Assembly: GCA_017412705.1 (NCBI GenBank)
Contig: JAFPWS010000026.1
Location: 62,001 to 126,000 of the forward strand
Direction: 5' to 3'
Source: Prevotella sp.
GTDB taxonomy: Bacteria; Bacteroidota; Bacteroidia; Bacteroidales; Bacteroidaceae
DNA: 64,000 nucleotides
Shown piece by piece: positions 9,188 through 17,617 of this stretch (within the stretch, counting starts at the first letter, position 1; each line of letters opens with the position of its first letter). Both the position numbers and the translations under genes were made by a program. The notes beneath the pieces were generated by a model that did not search any database, was not told where the DNA came from, and was given only the letters and a program-made list of their open reading frames with translations.

Positions 9188-9982
9188 TTACCGCTTGATT
9201 TCTATATCTCGCTTCACATTATTTCGTATTTTGGTCAGATAGCCCTTCATACCATCAGCATCTTTTTGGTCGATAATTTCCAACAGCTCCTTCAGCTCCG
9301 TACGAATCTGCGACACCTGGTCATGAGTATAAGGGTTGAACAGGATTTCCTGCAGCAGGTAATCGTCTTCGTTCAGCACACCCTTGGCTATCTTCATATG
9401 TCGCTTGAAGGTAGTACCAGGAGCATCCTGATGCTTCATGACAGCAGCAAAGACGAAGGTCGAGACAAAGGGAATGGACAGCGAGTAGGCTACCGTCTTG
9501 TCATGCTCCTCGAAGGTATACTCATAAATGTTCAACCCCAGCTTCTGGTAGAGGTCCTTGAAGAAGATGCGACCCATATAGTCGCCCTCACTGATGATGA
9601 TGGCATTCTCCTCCGAGAGTTGATGCAGATTGGCAAAGGTAGGACCGAACATAGGGTGCGTAGACACGTAGCGACGCCCTGTCTTTTCATAAAACTCCTT
9701 CAGGTCGGTCTTCACCGATGCTATATCGCTGATGATGCAGTCGTCCGGCAGATAAGGCATCACCTCCTCGAAGACAGGAATGGTGTACTTCAGCGTCACT
9801 GCATTGATGAGCAACTCGGGTTTAAAGGCTCTTATCTCCTCCAGCTCTGTGAACCGCTGACAGTTGTAGGTGAAGCGCATGCGTTTGGGATCGCGCTCAA
9901 ACACAGCCACCTCATGGTCGAAACTCAGCAGGTCAATGAAGAACGAACCCATCTTACCTGCACCTAATACTATTATCTTCAT
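9188..9982 (-). CDS. tyrA: Prephenate dehydrogenase
   Basis: Converts prephenate to 4-hydroxyphenylpyruvate, the tyrosine branch. The 264 residues start with the Rossmann loop MKIIVLGAGKMG; the prephenate site includes STHPMFGPTFAN. Compact, without a fused chorismate mutase or ACT domain; the mutase is supplied by the gene 5 bases upstream. Last gene of the pheA operon. Confidence 0.93.
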   Translation of the reverse strand: MKIIVLGAGKMGSFFIDLLSFDHEVAVFERDPKRMRFTYNCQRFTELEEIRAFKPELLINAVTLKYTIPVFEEVMPYLPDDCIISDIASVKTDLKEFYEKTGRRYVSTHPMFGPTFANLHQLSEENAIIISEGDYMGRIFFKDLYQKLGLNIYEYTFEEHDKTVAYSLSIPFVSTFVFAAVMKHQDAPGTTFKRHMKIAKGVLNEDDYLLQEILFNPYTHDQVSQIRTELKELLEIIDQKDADGMKGYLTKIRNNVKRDIEIKR

Positions 9983-9987
9983 ATTTG

Positions 9988-11052
9988 CTATTGGTTCACG
10001 ATTTCTATCTGTTGACGTACACTTTCTTCGTGAATGTTCTCAAACACCTTGGCCACGAACTCTGGCGACATACCTGTCAGAGAGCCCTGCACACCACGTT
10101 TCTCAAGAATCTCGTTGTAGCGTGATGTCTGCAACACCGTCATGTTATGCTCTTTCTTGTAGTGGCCAATCTCACGGCAAACCTCCATACGACGGGCCAA
10201 CAGCTCCATCAGCTGATTGTCCACATCATCAATCTGCTTACGCAACTGCTGAATGCTCTCCGTGGTAATATGCTCATCACGAATTATCAACAAGCCCAGG
10301 ATGTAGTCGAGCACCTCAGGAGTCACCTGCTGGCGGGCATCGCTCCATGCCTTGTCCGGGTCGCAGTGGCTCTCAACAAGCAGGCCGTCAAAACCCAAGT
10401 CCATGGCCTGCTGACACAGCGGAGCTATCAGTTCACGCTTACCTCCGATGTGCGAGGGGTCGCAGATGATAGGCAGGTCGGGAATACGACGATGCAGCTC
10501 AATGGGAATCTGCCACATAGGGGCATTGCGATAGATTTTCTGTTCGAAGCTGGAGAAGCCACGATGTACTGCACCCAGACGCTTGATACCAGCCTGGTTG
10601 ATACGCTCCATGGCACCTATCCACAGCTCCAGGTCAGGATTGACGGGATTCTTCACCAGCACAGGGATATCGACACCCTTCAGCGAATCGGCCAAAGCCT
10701 GCATGGCAAAGGGATTGGCGGTGGTACGGGCACCTATCCACAGGATGTCCATATCATACTTCAGGGCCAGCTCCACATGTTCAGGGGTAGCCACCTCGGT
10801 AGAGATGAGCATGTGCGTCTCCTCCTTCACCTGCTTCATCCAGGGCAGGGCTTTCTCGCCATTACCCTCGAAACCTCCAGGCTTGGTACGGGGCTTCCAC
10901 ACTCCGGCCCGGAAATTATGACAGCCTTTCAGGGCCAGCTCACGGGCAGTCTTCATCACTTGCTCCTCAGTCTCAGCACTACAGGGTCCTGCAATGACAA
11001 GAGGGCGTTCGTTGTCACTTGGTAAGTTCAGTGGTTGTAAATCCAATTCCAT
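9988..11052 (-). CDS. DAHP synthase/chorismate mutase fusion
   Basis: Bifunctional enzyme that catalyses the first step of the shikimate pathway (DAHP from phosphoenolpyruvate and erythrose 4-phosphate) and converts chorismate to prephenate. Residues 1-265 are a KDO8P-like type I DAHP synthase (AGPCSAE, FRAGVWKPRTKPGGFEG, CDPSHIGG); residues 268-354 are an AroQ chorismate mutase (LRKQIDDVDNQLMELLARRM). The fusion is usual in Bacteroidetes. Third gene of the attenuated pheA operon, so carbon entry is co-regulated with the Phe and Tyr branches. Confidence 0.94.
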   Translation of the reverse strand: MELDLQPLNLPSDNERPLVIAGPCSAETEEQVMKTARELALKGCHNFRAGVWKPRTKPGGFEGNGEKALPWMKQVKEETHMLISTEVATPEHVELALKYDMDILWIGARTTANPFAMQALADSLKGVDIPVLVKNPVNPDLELWIGAMERINQAGIKRLGAVHRGFSSFEQKIYRNAPMWQIPIELHRRIPDLPIICDPSHIGGKRELIAPLCQQAMDLGFDGLLVESHCDPDKAWSDARQQVTPEVLDYILGLLIIRDEHITTESIQQLRKQIDDVDNQLMELLARRMEVCREIGHYKKEHNMTVLQTSRYNEILEKRGVQGSLTGMSPEFVAKVFENIHEESVRQQIEIVNQ

Positions 11053-11087
11053 AGTTATACTGTTTTTGTGATTCTTTTCTTCTTAAA

Positions 11088-12290
11088 TTATAGGATGCTT
11101 TTGATACGTTCCAATGCCTGTTGTATCTTCTCCTCCTTGGCACAGAGAGAGATTCGGATGTAACGCTCGCCATTGCTACCAAAGATAAAGCCTGGAGTTA
11201 TGAAGACACGAGCCTCGTGCAACACTCGCTCCGTCAGGTCTTCCACATTATTATAGGTTGCGGGAATCTTGCCCCACAGGAACATGCCCACCTGACTCTT
11301 GTCGTAACTACAGCCCAGCACATCCATAATCTGCTCAGCATACTTCCTTCTGCGCGCATAACGCCCGATGTTGGCCTCACGATGCCATTCATCGCTGTTG
11401 TTATAAGCCTCTGCAGCAGCCAACTGGATGCCTCGGAAGGTACCGCTCTCTATGTTCGACTGCACCTTTAGAATCCACGAGATGAACTCAGCATTCGAGG
11501 CACACAGGCCTACACGCCAGCCAGGCATATTATGCGACTTCGACATGGAGTTGAACTCAATGCAGTAGTCCTTGGCACCAGGCACCTGCAGCAGCGACAG
11601 GTGTTCTTCACTCAGAATAAAGCTGTAGGGATTGTCATTGACCACCACAATACCATGGTCCTTGGCAAACTTCACCAGGCGCTCGTAGGTCTTCATACAG
11701 GCTCTGCCACCTGTCGGCATATTCGGATAATTGGTCCACATCAGTTTTATGGGGCTGTCTGCATTTGACTTTTGGCTGTTAGCAACAATTTCCTCCAGCT
11801 CGTCGAAGTCAGGCTGCCAGCCATTGTCCTCACACAGGTTGTAGTTCACTATCTTAGCGCCCAGTATCTTGCTTAGGGAAGTATAGGTGGGATAGCCGGG
11901 ATTAGGCACCAATACCCCATCGCCGGGATTGACGAAAGCCAGCGTGGTATGCAGGATACCCTCCTTGGAACCTATCAGCGGCAACACCTCCGTCTTGGCA
12001 TCCAGATCAACATTATACCAACGTTTATAGAAACCTGCCATGGCCTCGCGAAGCTCTGGTGTACCCATCGTAGGCTGATAGCCGTGGGCTGTGGGCTGAT
12101 GGGCCACCTCACACAGCTTCTCGATGGTCTTTTCCGAGGGAGGCATGTCAGGACTGCCTATAGCCAGGCTGATAATGTCCTTGCCCTCGGCATTCAGCTG
12201 GGCCACCTCCTTCAGCTTACGACTGAAGTAATATTCACTTACTAAGTTAAGTCTCTCTGCAGGTTGTACCTTACATGGTTTGTTTTCCAT
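11088..12290 (-). CDS. Class I/II aminotransferase (aromatic/aspartate type)
   Basis: PLP-dependent aminotransferase of 400 residues. The Schiff-base lysine is in EFNSMSKSHNMPGWRVG and the substrate-binding arginine in RYIRISLC near the end. It lies between pheA and the DAHP synthase, so it probably transaminates phenylpyruvate and 4-hydroxyphenylpyruvate to Phe and Tyr. Its start overlaps the pheA 3' end by 20 bases, which points to translational coupling. An LL-diaminopimelate or general aspartate role cannot be excluded. Confidence 0.9.
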   Translation of the reverse strand: MENKPCKVQPAERLNLVSEYYFSRKLKEVAQLNAEGKDIISLAIGSPDMPPSEKTIEKLCEVAHQPTAHGYQPTMGTPELREAMAGFYKRWYNVDLDAKTEVLPLIGSKEGILHTTLAFVNPGDGVLVPNPGYPTYTSLSKILGAKIVNYNLCEDNGWQPDFDELEEIVANSQKSNADSPIKLMWTNYPNMPTGGRACMKTYERLVKFAKDHGIVVVNDNPYSFILSEEHLSLLQVPGAKDYCIEFNSMSKSHNMPGWRVGLCASNAEFISWILKVQSNIESGTFRGIQLAAAEAYNNSDEWHREANIGRYARRRKYAEQIMDVLGCSYDKSQVGMFLWGKIPATYNNVEDLTERVLHEARVFITPGFIFGSNGERYIRISLCAKEEKIQQALERIKSIL

Positions 12291-13113
12291 CTTTGTATTC
12301 TCCTAATATTTTAAAGTCTTTGGTCAGTGGGATTATCGCGTCAATAGACTGACGGTAGCGTGTCAGGTCGTCGTACATCACATCAACATAGAACAGGTAT
12401 TCCCATTCCCTTCCGATAATGGGCAGCGACTGAATCTTCGTCAGGTTGATTTTGTAGAACGAGAGGATAGCCAGCACATGCGACAGGGAGCCCTCCTCAT
12501 GAGGCAGCGAGAAGACGATGCTGGCCTTGTTGGCCTCCGTCAGCGGACGAAGCAGGTCGGCTTTGTTAGGGTTTGACACCACCAGGAAACGTGTGAAGTT
12601 ATGCTTGTTGTCCTCTATGTGGTCTTCCAGCACCTTCAGTCCGTAGAGTCTGGCAGCCTCGGCATGACAGATGGCAGCCCACCCTTTCTTCTGGCCTTCG
12701 GCAATCATCTTGGCACTGCCTGCCGTATCCTCAGCCTCTACATGCTTCATCTGCGGTTGCTGGGCCAAGAACTGACGACACTGCATCAGGGCCACAGGGT
12801 GCGAATGAATCTCGGTTATCGTGTCCCAGTCGTCATCAGGCAGACAGCAGATGCAGTGCGAGATGTGCAACTTGTGCTCACCCACAATGGTAGTACCAGA
12901 GTCGCGCAACAGCTCGTAGTTATGTAACAGCGAGCCTGCTATGGTGTTCTCAATGGCCAGCATTCCGATGGCCGTGGGGTCTTGCTTGATGTTGCTGAAC
13001 ACCTCCTCGAACGTCGAGCAGCAGATAAGCTGTATCTGCTCACCCTCGAAATACAAGTGGGCGGCAATGTCGTGGAACGACCCTATCAGTCCTTGTATCG
13101 CTATTCTCTTCAT
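12271..13113 (-). CDS. pheA: Prephenate dehydratase with ACT domain
   Basis: Converts prephenate to phenylpyruvate. Of 280 residues, about 1-185 form the dehydratase (catalytic TRF motif in HNFTRFLVV) and about 195-275 an ACT regulatory domain (SLPHEEGSLSHVLAILSFY). The usual allosteric ESRP is replaced by QSLP, so feedback by Phe may differ. First gene of a four-gene operon; the ATG lies 8 bases downstream of the T tract of an attenuator. Confidence 0.95.
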   Translation of the reverse strand: MKRIAIQGLIGSFHDIAAHLYFEGEQIQLICCSTFEEVFSNIKQDPTAIGMLAIENTIAGSLLHNYELLRDSGTTIVGEHKLHISHCICCLPDDDWDTITEIHSHPVALMQCRQFLAQQPQMKHVEAEDTAGSAKMIAEGQKKGWAAICHAEAARLYGLKVLEDHIEDNKHNFTRFLVVSNPNKADLLRPLTEANKASIVFSLPHEEGSLSHVLAILSFYKINLTKIQSLPIIGREWEYLFYVDVMYDDLTRYRQSIDAIIPLTKDFKILGEYKDGKQTM

Positions 13114-13129
13114 GTCTTCTTAAAAAAAT

Positions 13130-13158
13130 TCCCGCTTTCACTGGGTTGTGAAGCGGGA
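13130..13158 (-). terminator. Attenuator terminator upstream of pheA
   Basis: On the minus strand an 11-bp stem with one bulged base (TCCCGCTTCAC, loop AACCCA, GTGAAAGCGGGA) is followed by ATTTTTTT (complement of 13122-13129), then pheA. Its 5' arm CCGCTTCAC (complement of 13148-13156) can instead pair over 9 bp, one G-U, with GTGGAGCGG (complement of 13211-13219), which lies in the last codons of the leader peptide. These are the two mutually exclusive structures of a translation-dependent attenuator. Confidence 0.9.
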
Positions 13159-13196
13159 CCTTATTTCATTTTTCTATTTTTTCTTCTTTTTATTTC

Positions 13197-13274
13197 TTAC
13201 ATACGGTCTTCCGCTCCACAGGTGCCTGCAAAGTAAAAATAATAGCCGTAAAAGTAAGCGTTTAACATTGTCAT
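13197..13274 (-). CDS. Phe/Tyr-rich leader peptide of the pheA operon
   Basis: A 25-codon reading frame starting MTMLNA with the run YFYGYYFYF at residues 7-15 and ending at TAA (13197-13199). Nine codons contain eight Phe/Tyr residues, far beyond chance. The codons after the run (TGT GGA GCG GAA) form the 5' arm of the antiterminator. When charged tRNA-Phe or tRNA-Tyr is scarce the ribosome should stall in the run, leaving the arm free to prevent termination. Too short for ordinary gene finding. Confidence 0.92.
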   Translation of the reverse strand: MTMLNAYFYGYYFYFAGTCGAEDRM

Positions 13275-13301
13275 ATTTCTCTTAGTTTTGCTAACTGGCT
13301 G

Positions 13302-13333
13302 CAAAAATAACGTTTTTTTGCGAAACACACAAA
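13302..13333 (-). promoter_or_regulatory. Promoter of the pheA operon
   Basis: On the minus strand TTTG (complement of 13330-13333), 20 bases, then TATTTTTG (complement of 13302-13309): a perfect -33/-7 pair 28 bases before the leader peptide ATG. Confidence 0.85.
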
Positions 13334-13422
13334 TAAAATGAAAGAAATTTTGTGATTTTGCTTACATTTTATTCATTTTGTCCCTTGAAAGCAACAGTAA
13401 TGCACCTCAAATGCACTTCCCA

Positions 13423-14238
13423 TTACAGTTTTTCTCCACAATGCGAGCAATAATGATCGTGCTTGCGAACCATAGCGTCACAACGCGGACAATGGCCATC
13501 CTTAGGTTTTTCCTTTGTCTCGTCGATAATATTTGCAGTAACAATACCCGTAGGTACGGCAATGATGGTATAACCCAACAACATGACAAACGCTGACAAC
13601 AGCCGCCCGACAGGTGTCACTGGGGTAATGTCGCCATATCCTACGGTGGTCATCGTGACAATAGCCCAATAGACCGATGTCGCCAGGTCGGTGAACTGCG
13701 TGTTGGGCTGACCACTTTCCACCATAAACATCAGCGTTCCCAAGCAAGTAACCAGAATCAGCACAAACAAGAAGTAGACGGATATCTTGGTAAGACTCTT
13801 CTGAAGCGAGTGCATCAGTATGTAGCCCTCATTGATGAAGCTGAACAACTTGAATACGCGGAAAATACGGATGAAGCGGAATGAACGCAGCAAAATCATG
13901 TACCTCGCATTAGGCAGGAAGTAAGAGAGGTATGGCGGCAAGATGGACAGCAAGTCAATGATGCCAAAGAAGCTCAGCACATATTCCTTTCTGCGTGGTG
14001 AGCAGTACACACGGCCTATGTACTCTAAGGTAAAGAAAAAGGTGAGCAGATACTCCAGTATCTCCAGTATAAACTTATACGTATGAGCCAGCGAGGGGAC
14101 GGTCTCTATAAAGGAGATAATGATACTCAGCGATATCGCTATCATGACCGCCATATCGAAGATTCGTCCTATAGGTTTTTCCGACTCAAACATAATGCTA
14201 TAGAGTCGCTCCTTCTCAAGCCAATGTGGTTTCTTCAT
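13423..14238 (-). CDS. Voltage-gated-type potassium channel with C-terminal zinc ribbon
   Basis: A 271-residue ion channel with six membrane segments, an arginine-bearing S4-like helix (LLRSFRFIRIFRVFKLF) and the potassium selectivity filter TVGYGD before the last helix. After the membrane domain comes a short tail with a CPRC..CSHC zinc ribbon (last 25 residues), probably a cytoplasmic folding or sensing element. Start at ATG 14238 (MKKPHWLEKER), because the -7 box TATATTTG (complement of 14266-14273) overlaps the longer frame. Confidence 0.9.
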   Translation of the reverse strand: MKKPHWLEKERLYSIMFESEKPIGRIFDMAVMIAISLSIIISFIETVPSLAHTYKFILEILEYLLTFFFTLEYIGRVYCSPRRKEYVLSFFGIIDLLSILPPYLSYFLPNARYMILLRSFRFIRIFRVFKLFSFINEGYILMHSLQKSLTKISVYFLFVLILVTCLGTLMFMVESGQPNTQFTDLATSVYWAIVTMTTVGYGDITPVTPVGRLLSAFVMLLGYTIIAVPTGIVTANIIDETKEKPKDGHCPRCDAMVRKHDHYCSHCGEKL

Positions 14239-14332
14239 ACTGATGACTTTTTTGCAATTCGGTTGCAAATATACGTAATATTTTGCAATTAATCACGTAT
14301 AATTCATAAATATTTTCTACCTTTGCCGCGTC

Positions 14333-16231
14333 ATGGAAAAGAAAACGATAGCCATATTAGGCATGATGTGTGCAGGATGTTCTGCACGAGTAGAGCAGAA
14401 GCTGAACGCCCTTGAGGGCATCCAGTCGGCAACCGTCAACCTACCCTCCCGTACTGCTTTGGTGGAATACGACCCGCAGGTTATCACCCTTGAGCAGATG
14501 AAGGAGAACCTCGGCAAGATAGGTTACGACATGGTCATCGAAGAAGACCGCAATGTCGAGGCCATCGAACGTCAGACCTACAAGTCACTCTGTACCAAGG
14601 TATGCCTGTCGTGGTTCTTTGCTCTCCTCGTCATGGCCATCTCCATGGACTATATTAATATAGGTACGCGAGATATGGCCAACCAAGTCATGCTCATCCT
14701 CTCACTCCTCAACCTGATGTACTGCGGACGGCAGTTCTATGTCAATGCTTTCCGTCAGCTACTGCATGGCTCTGCCAATATGGACACGCTAGTAGCTCTC
14801 TCTACGGGCATCTCGTTCCTGTTCAGCACCTTCAACACCTTCTGGGGCGACAGCTATTGGGGCAGTCAGGGCATCGAGTGGCACACGTGGTTCGATGCTT
14901 CTGTCATGATTATCACCTTCGTCCTGACAGGCCGACTGTTAGAGGAACGTGCCAAGCACGGTACTGCATCAGCTATCCGCTCATTGATGGGACTACAGCC
15001 TAAGACTGCTCACCTGGTCGATAACGGCACGGTGGTTGAAGTTCCTCTTTCTGCTCTCCAGAAAGGTGACACCATTGAGGTACGACCAGGCGAGAAGATT
15101 CCTGTCGATGGTTCGCTGGTAGGCGACTCTGTCGCTTACATTGACGAGAGCATGATGACTGGCGAAGCCATTGCCGTAGAAAAACATAGGGGCGACAAAG
15201 TACTGACAGGCACCATTGTCAGAGAAGGAACTTTCCGCTTCCGTGCTGAGGAAGTAGGTCAGAAGACTGTCCTTGCCAACATGATCCGCATGGTACAGGA
15301 GGCCCAAGGCTCAAAGGCTCCCGTTCAGCATATTGTAGACCGCATAGCCCTCATCTTCGTTCCTGCCGTAGGAGGCATTGCCCTGCTCACCTTCCTGGCA
15401 TGGTACCTCATCGGAGGTCACGAATACCTGCCACAGGCCATCCTCTCTGCTGTCAGCGTACTGGTCATCGCCTGTCCCTGTGCCATGGGACTGGCCACCC
15501 CGACAGCCCTCATGGTGGGCATCGGCAAGGCGGCCGAAAAGAACATACTCATCAAGGATGCCACAGCCTTGGAACAGCTGCGGAAGGTCGATGCCATAGT
15601 GGTCGACAAGACGGGCACCCTCACTCAGCCCACTGATACTGACGAACAACTAAAACCTCATGCCACTGAGGCCATCGACCTGCTGCACCAATTGGGCATC
15701 GAGGTCTATATGATGAGTGGCGACAAAGAGGAACGTGTTTCTCCCATCGCCCAGCAGGCTCATATCAGCCATTACCGCAGTCAGGTGCTGCCACAGGACA
15801 AGGAGAACCTGATTCGTGAGCTACAGGCACAGGGACACCGGGTGGCAATGGTAGGCGATGGCATCAACGACTCGCAGGCCCTGGCCTGTGCCGATGTCAG
15901 TATTGCCATGGGCAAGGGTACTGACGTAGCCATGGATGTAGCCCAGGTGACACTCATGGGCAACGACCTGCGTCGTATCCCTGAGGCCATCGACCTGTCT
16001 AAGAAGACAGTAGGCATGATTCACCAGAATCTCTTCTGGGCCTTCATCTATAACCTCATCTGCATCCCCTTGGCAGCAGGCCTGTTAAAAGGCGGAGCCA
16101 CCCTCTTCGACCTTGAAGGTGAGGGGTGGCTCGCATTACAGATTACGCCCATGTGGGCTTCGGCCCTGATGGCCATGAGCTCAGTAAGTGTCGTGCTCAA
16201 CAGTCTCCGGCTGAAGCTACTCGTCAAGTAG
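14333..16231 (+). CDS. P1B-type heavy-metal ATPase (CopA-like) lacking the nucleotide-binding domain
   Basis: Copper-type P1B ATPase of 632 residues. Present: N-terminal HMA domain with CAGC (C13, C16), eight membrane segments with the CPC site (C381-P-C383), actuator loop MTGEAIAVEK, phosphorylation motif DKTGT (D425), SGD (D464) and GDGIND (D509). Only about 84 residues separate DKTGT from GDGIND instead of about 200: the N-domain that binds ATP is absent and DKTGTLTQPTDTDEQ runs straight into the P-domain. The junction is in frame with no sign of a frameshift. TACCTTTG at 14318-14325 is the -7 box. It may be impaired, use another nucleotide-binding mode, or act as a metal-binding membrane protein. 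Confidence 0.9.
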   Translation: MEKKTIAILGMMCAGCSARVEQKLNALEGIQSATVNLPSRTALVEYDPQVITLEQMKENLGKIGYDMVIEEDRNVEAIERQTYKSLCTKVCLSWFFALLVMAISMDYINIGTRDMANQVMLILSLLNLMYCGRQFYVNAFRQLLHGSANMDTLVALSTGISFLFSTFNTFWGDSYWGSQGIEWHTWFDASVMIITFVLTGRLLEERAKHGTASAIRSLMGLQPKTAHLVDNGTVVEVPLSALQKGDTIEVRPGEKIPVDGSLVGDSVAYIDESMMTGEAIAVEKHRGDKVLTGTIVREGTFRFRAEEVGQKTVLANMIRMVQEAQGSKAPVQHIVDRIALIFVPAVGGIALLTFLAWYLIGGHEYLPQAILSAVSVLVIACPCAMGLATPTALMVGIGKAAEKNILIKDATALEQLRKVDAIVVDKTGTLTQPTDTDEQLKPHATEAIDLLHQLGIEVYMMSGDKEERVSPIAQQAHISHYRSQVLPQDKENLIRELQAQGHRVAMVGDGINDSQALACADVSIAMGKGTDVAMDVAQVTLMGNDLRRIPEAIDLSKKTVGMIHQNLFWAFIYNLICIPLAAGLLKGGATLFDLEGEGWLALQITPMWASALMAMSSVSVVLNSLRLKLLVK

Positions 16232-17617
16232 GAACAACGGATCCTCAGGCATCACCATGATGGGTTTCTGCTCGTAGTCTTTCAGCAGCTTCTCGCTGAC
16301 GTACTTCTTGTTGACTACCAAGCGGAACATATACTCACGGAACCAGCATGCCGACATGATGAGACAGCCCTGCTGTCCCCAGTCCTTGCCCCACGAGTTC
16401 TCCACCTTCCACTTCAGCGCATTCCCATCCTTGTCCAGGTCTACTGCCGTCAGCGTCATGGCATGTGTGGAACCGCTGTCAAAGGTCGCAATACGTTCCG
16501 CCTTGTTCATCGTGAATGTGGTATTGAACAGCGACGCGTAGTCGAAATTCTCCAGGTCACAGTAGCCACGCTGGCGGTCCAGCTGCTTTCCAACATCGTA
16601 GCTCGAGTACAGCTTACGGCCATCCTTCAGCGAGGCGATGGCCAGCGTCTCGATATCCTCCATTGGCAGGTTCAGGTACTTCCAGTTATGTCCGTCGTAG
16701 GTGTGGCGGTCGTACTCCACCTCATAGGTCTTGTAGTACTCCCTGCGGGGGTCGTTCATCACCATGATGAAGGTGCCGTTCAGCGGACCACCCACAATCT
16801 CCTGATAGAACTCCTTCGGCGTGTACTTCCTCGGTGTCGTCATAGCCTTGCCGTTCTTGTCCTTGAAGGCGTAGGTAAACTCCTTCACCGGCTCACCCAA
16901 GGTGATAACCAGCATATGGTATACCTCGCTAAGCATCTGGGTCTTGCGCTGCTGAATATCCTTAGTCTTCTTACCTTCAGCCACCATCTTACGCAACTCC
17001 AGCCCTTGCTCACGCAACTTCGACTTGATGATGCTCGACATCTTCGATGTGTTGTCAGCCGAATAGGTCTCCGGACATACGGCAGCAGGCACCAGACCAT
17101 ATTTCTCGGCCAGATCGGCCACACCACAGAACGTACCGCCATCGTTCAGCGGATGGTGGAAGAAGAACTGCACACGCAAGTCGTCAATGGGTTTCTTACC
17201 CGTATCTATCACACCCTGCAGCATCAGGTTCGCCTTCTCTAACTGGTCCCAGAAGAACAGGTAGTCTTGCGACAACACCACAGAGAGCGAGTCCGTCCGC
17301 TGGGCAAAGTTAGAACGCAGCACATTCAGTCCGCTGAACATCCAGCAGCGACCACTCGACTTCTGGTCAGTAATCGACTGTTTCTTGGTCTCCACACTGA
17401 AGTAGGTATCCAGCTCCCCGGCATGTGCCTGATTCTTGGCCAGCAGGTCGATAGCGTTGGCTGCCAGCGCATTACGAAGAGCGCGGTCAGAGGCTGTAGG
17501 CGCATTCTGCCGCTCTATCTGACTGAGCATCTCGGCCGAGATGCCTCCCTCCTTGGTCTGGGCTCCCGCAGCCAGCGTAGCCATCAGACCTAAGCCTAAC
17601 AATATGTTTCTCATCAT
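16217..17617 (-). CDS. C1B-family aminopeptidase C (bleomycin-hydrolase type)
   Basis: Cysteine peptidase of 466 residues with an N-terminal signal peptide (MMRNILLGLGLMATLAAGAQT), so it acts in the periplasm or beyond. The catalytic triad is visible: Cys in SSGRCWMFSG, His in SGSTHAMTLTAV and Asn in VENSWGKDWG. The start overlaps the stop of the M48 protease gene (ATGA), so the two are co-translated. The 3' end overlaps the convergent ATPase gene by 15 bases. Confidence 0.93.
   Translation of the reverse strand: MMRNILLGLGLMATLAAGAQTKEGGISAEMLSQIERQNAPTASDRALRNALAANAIDLLAKNQAHAGELDTYFSVETKKQSITDQKSSGRCWMFSGLNVLRSNFAQRTDSLSVVLSQDYLFFWDQLEKANLMLQGVIDTGKKPIDDLRVQFFFHHPLNDGGTFCGVADLAEKYGLVPAAVCPETYSADNTSKMSSIIKSKLREQGLELRKMVAEGKKTKDIQQRKTQMLSEVYHMLVITLGEPVKEFTYAFKDKNGKAMTTPRKYTPKEFYQEIVGGPLNGTFIMVMNDPRREYYKTYEVEYDRHTYDGHNWKYLNLPMEDIETLAIASLKDGRKLYSSYDVGKQLDRQRGYCDLENFDYASLFNTTFTMNKAERIATFDSGSTHAMTLTAVDLDKDGNALKWKVENSWGKDWGQQGCLIMSACWFREYMFRLVVNKKYVSEKLLKDYEQKPIMVMPEDPLFLLDE

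Noticed and set aside
13231-13327. Second leader peptide or small gene upstream of pheA
   Set aside because: Other short frames overlap the promoter or lack the Phe/Tyr run; only the 25-codon frame fits the attenuator geometry.
14333-16231. Frameshift as the cause of the short copper-type ATPase
   Set aside because: The frame is continuous from the HMA domain to the last helix and both sides of the junction align with family motifs in the same phase.
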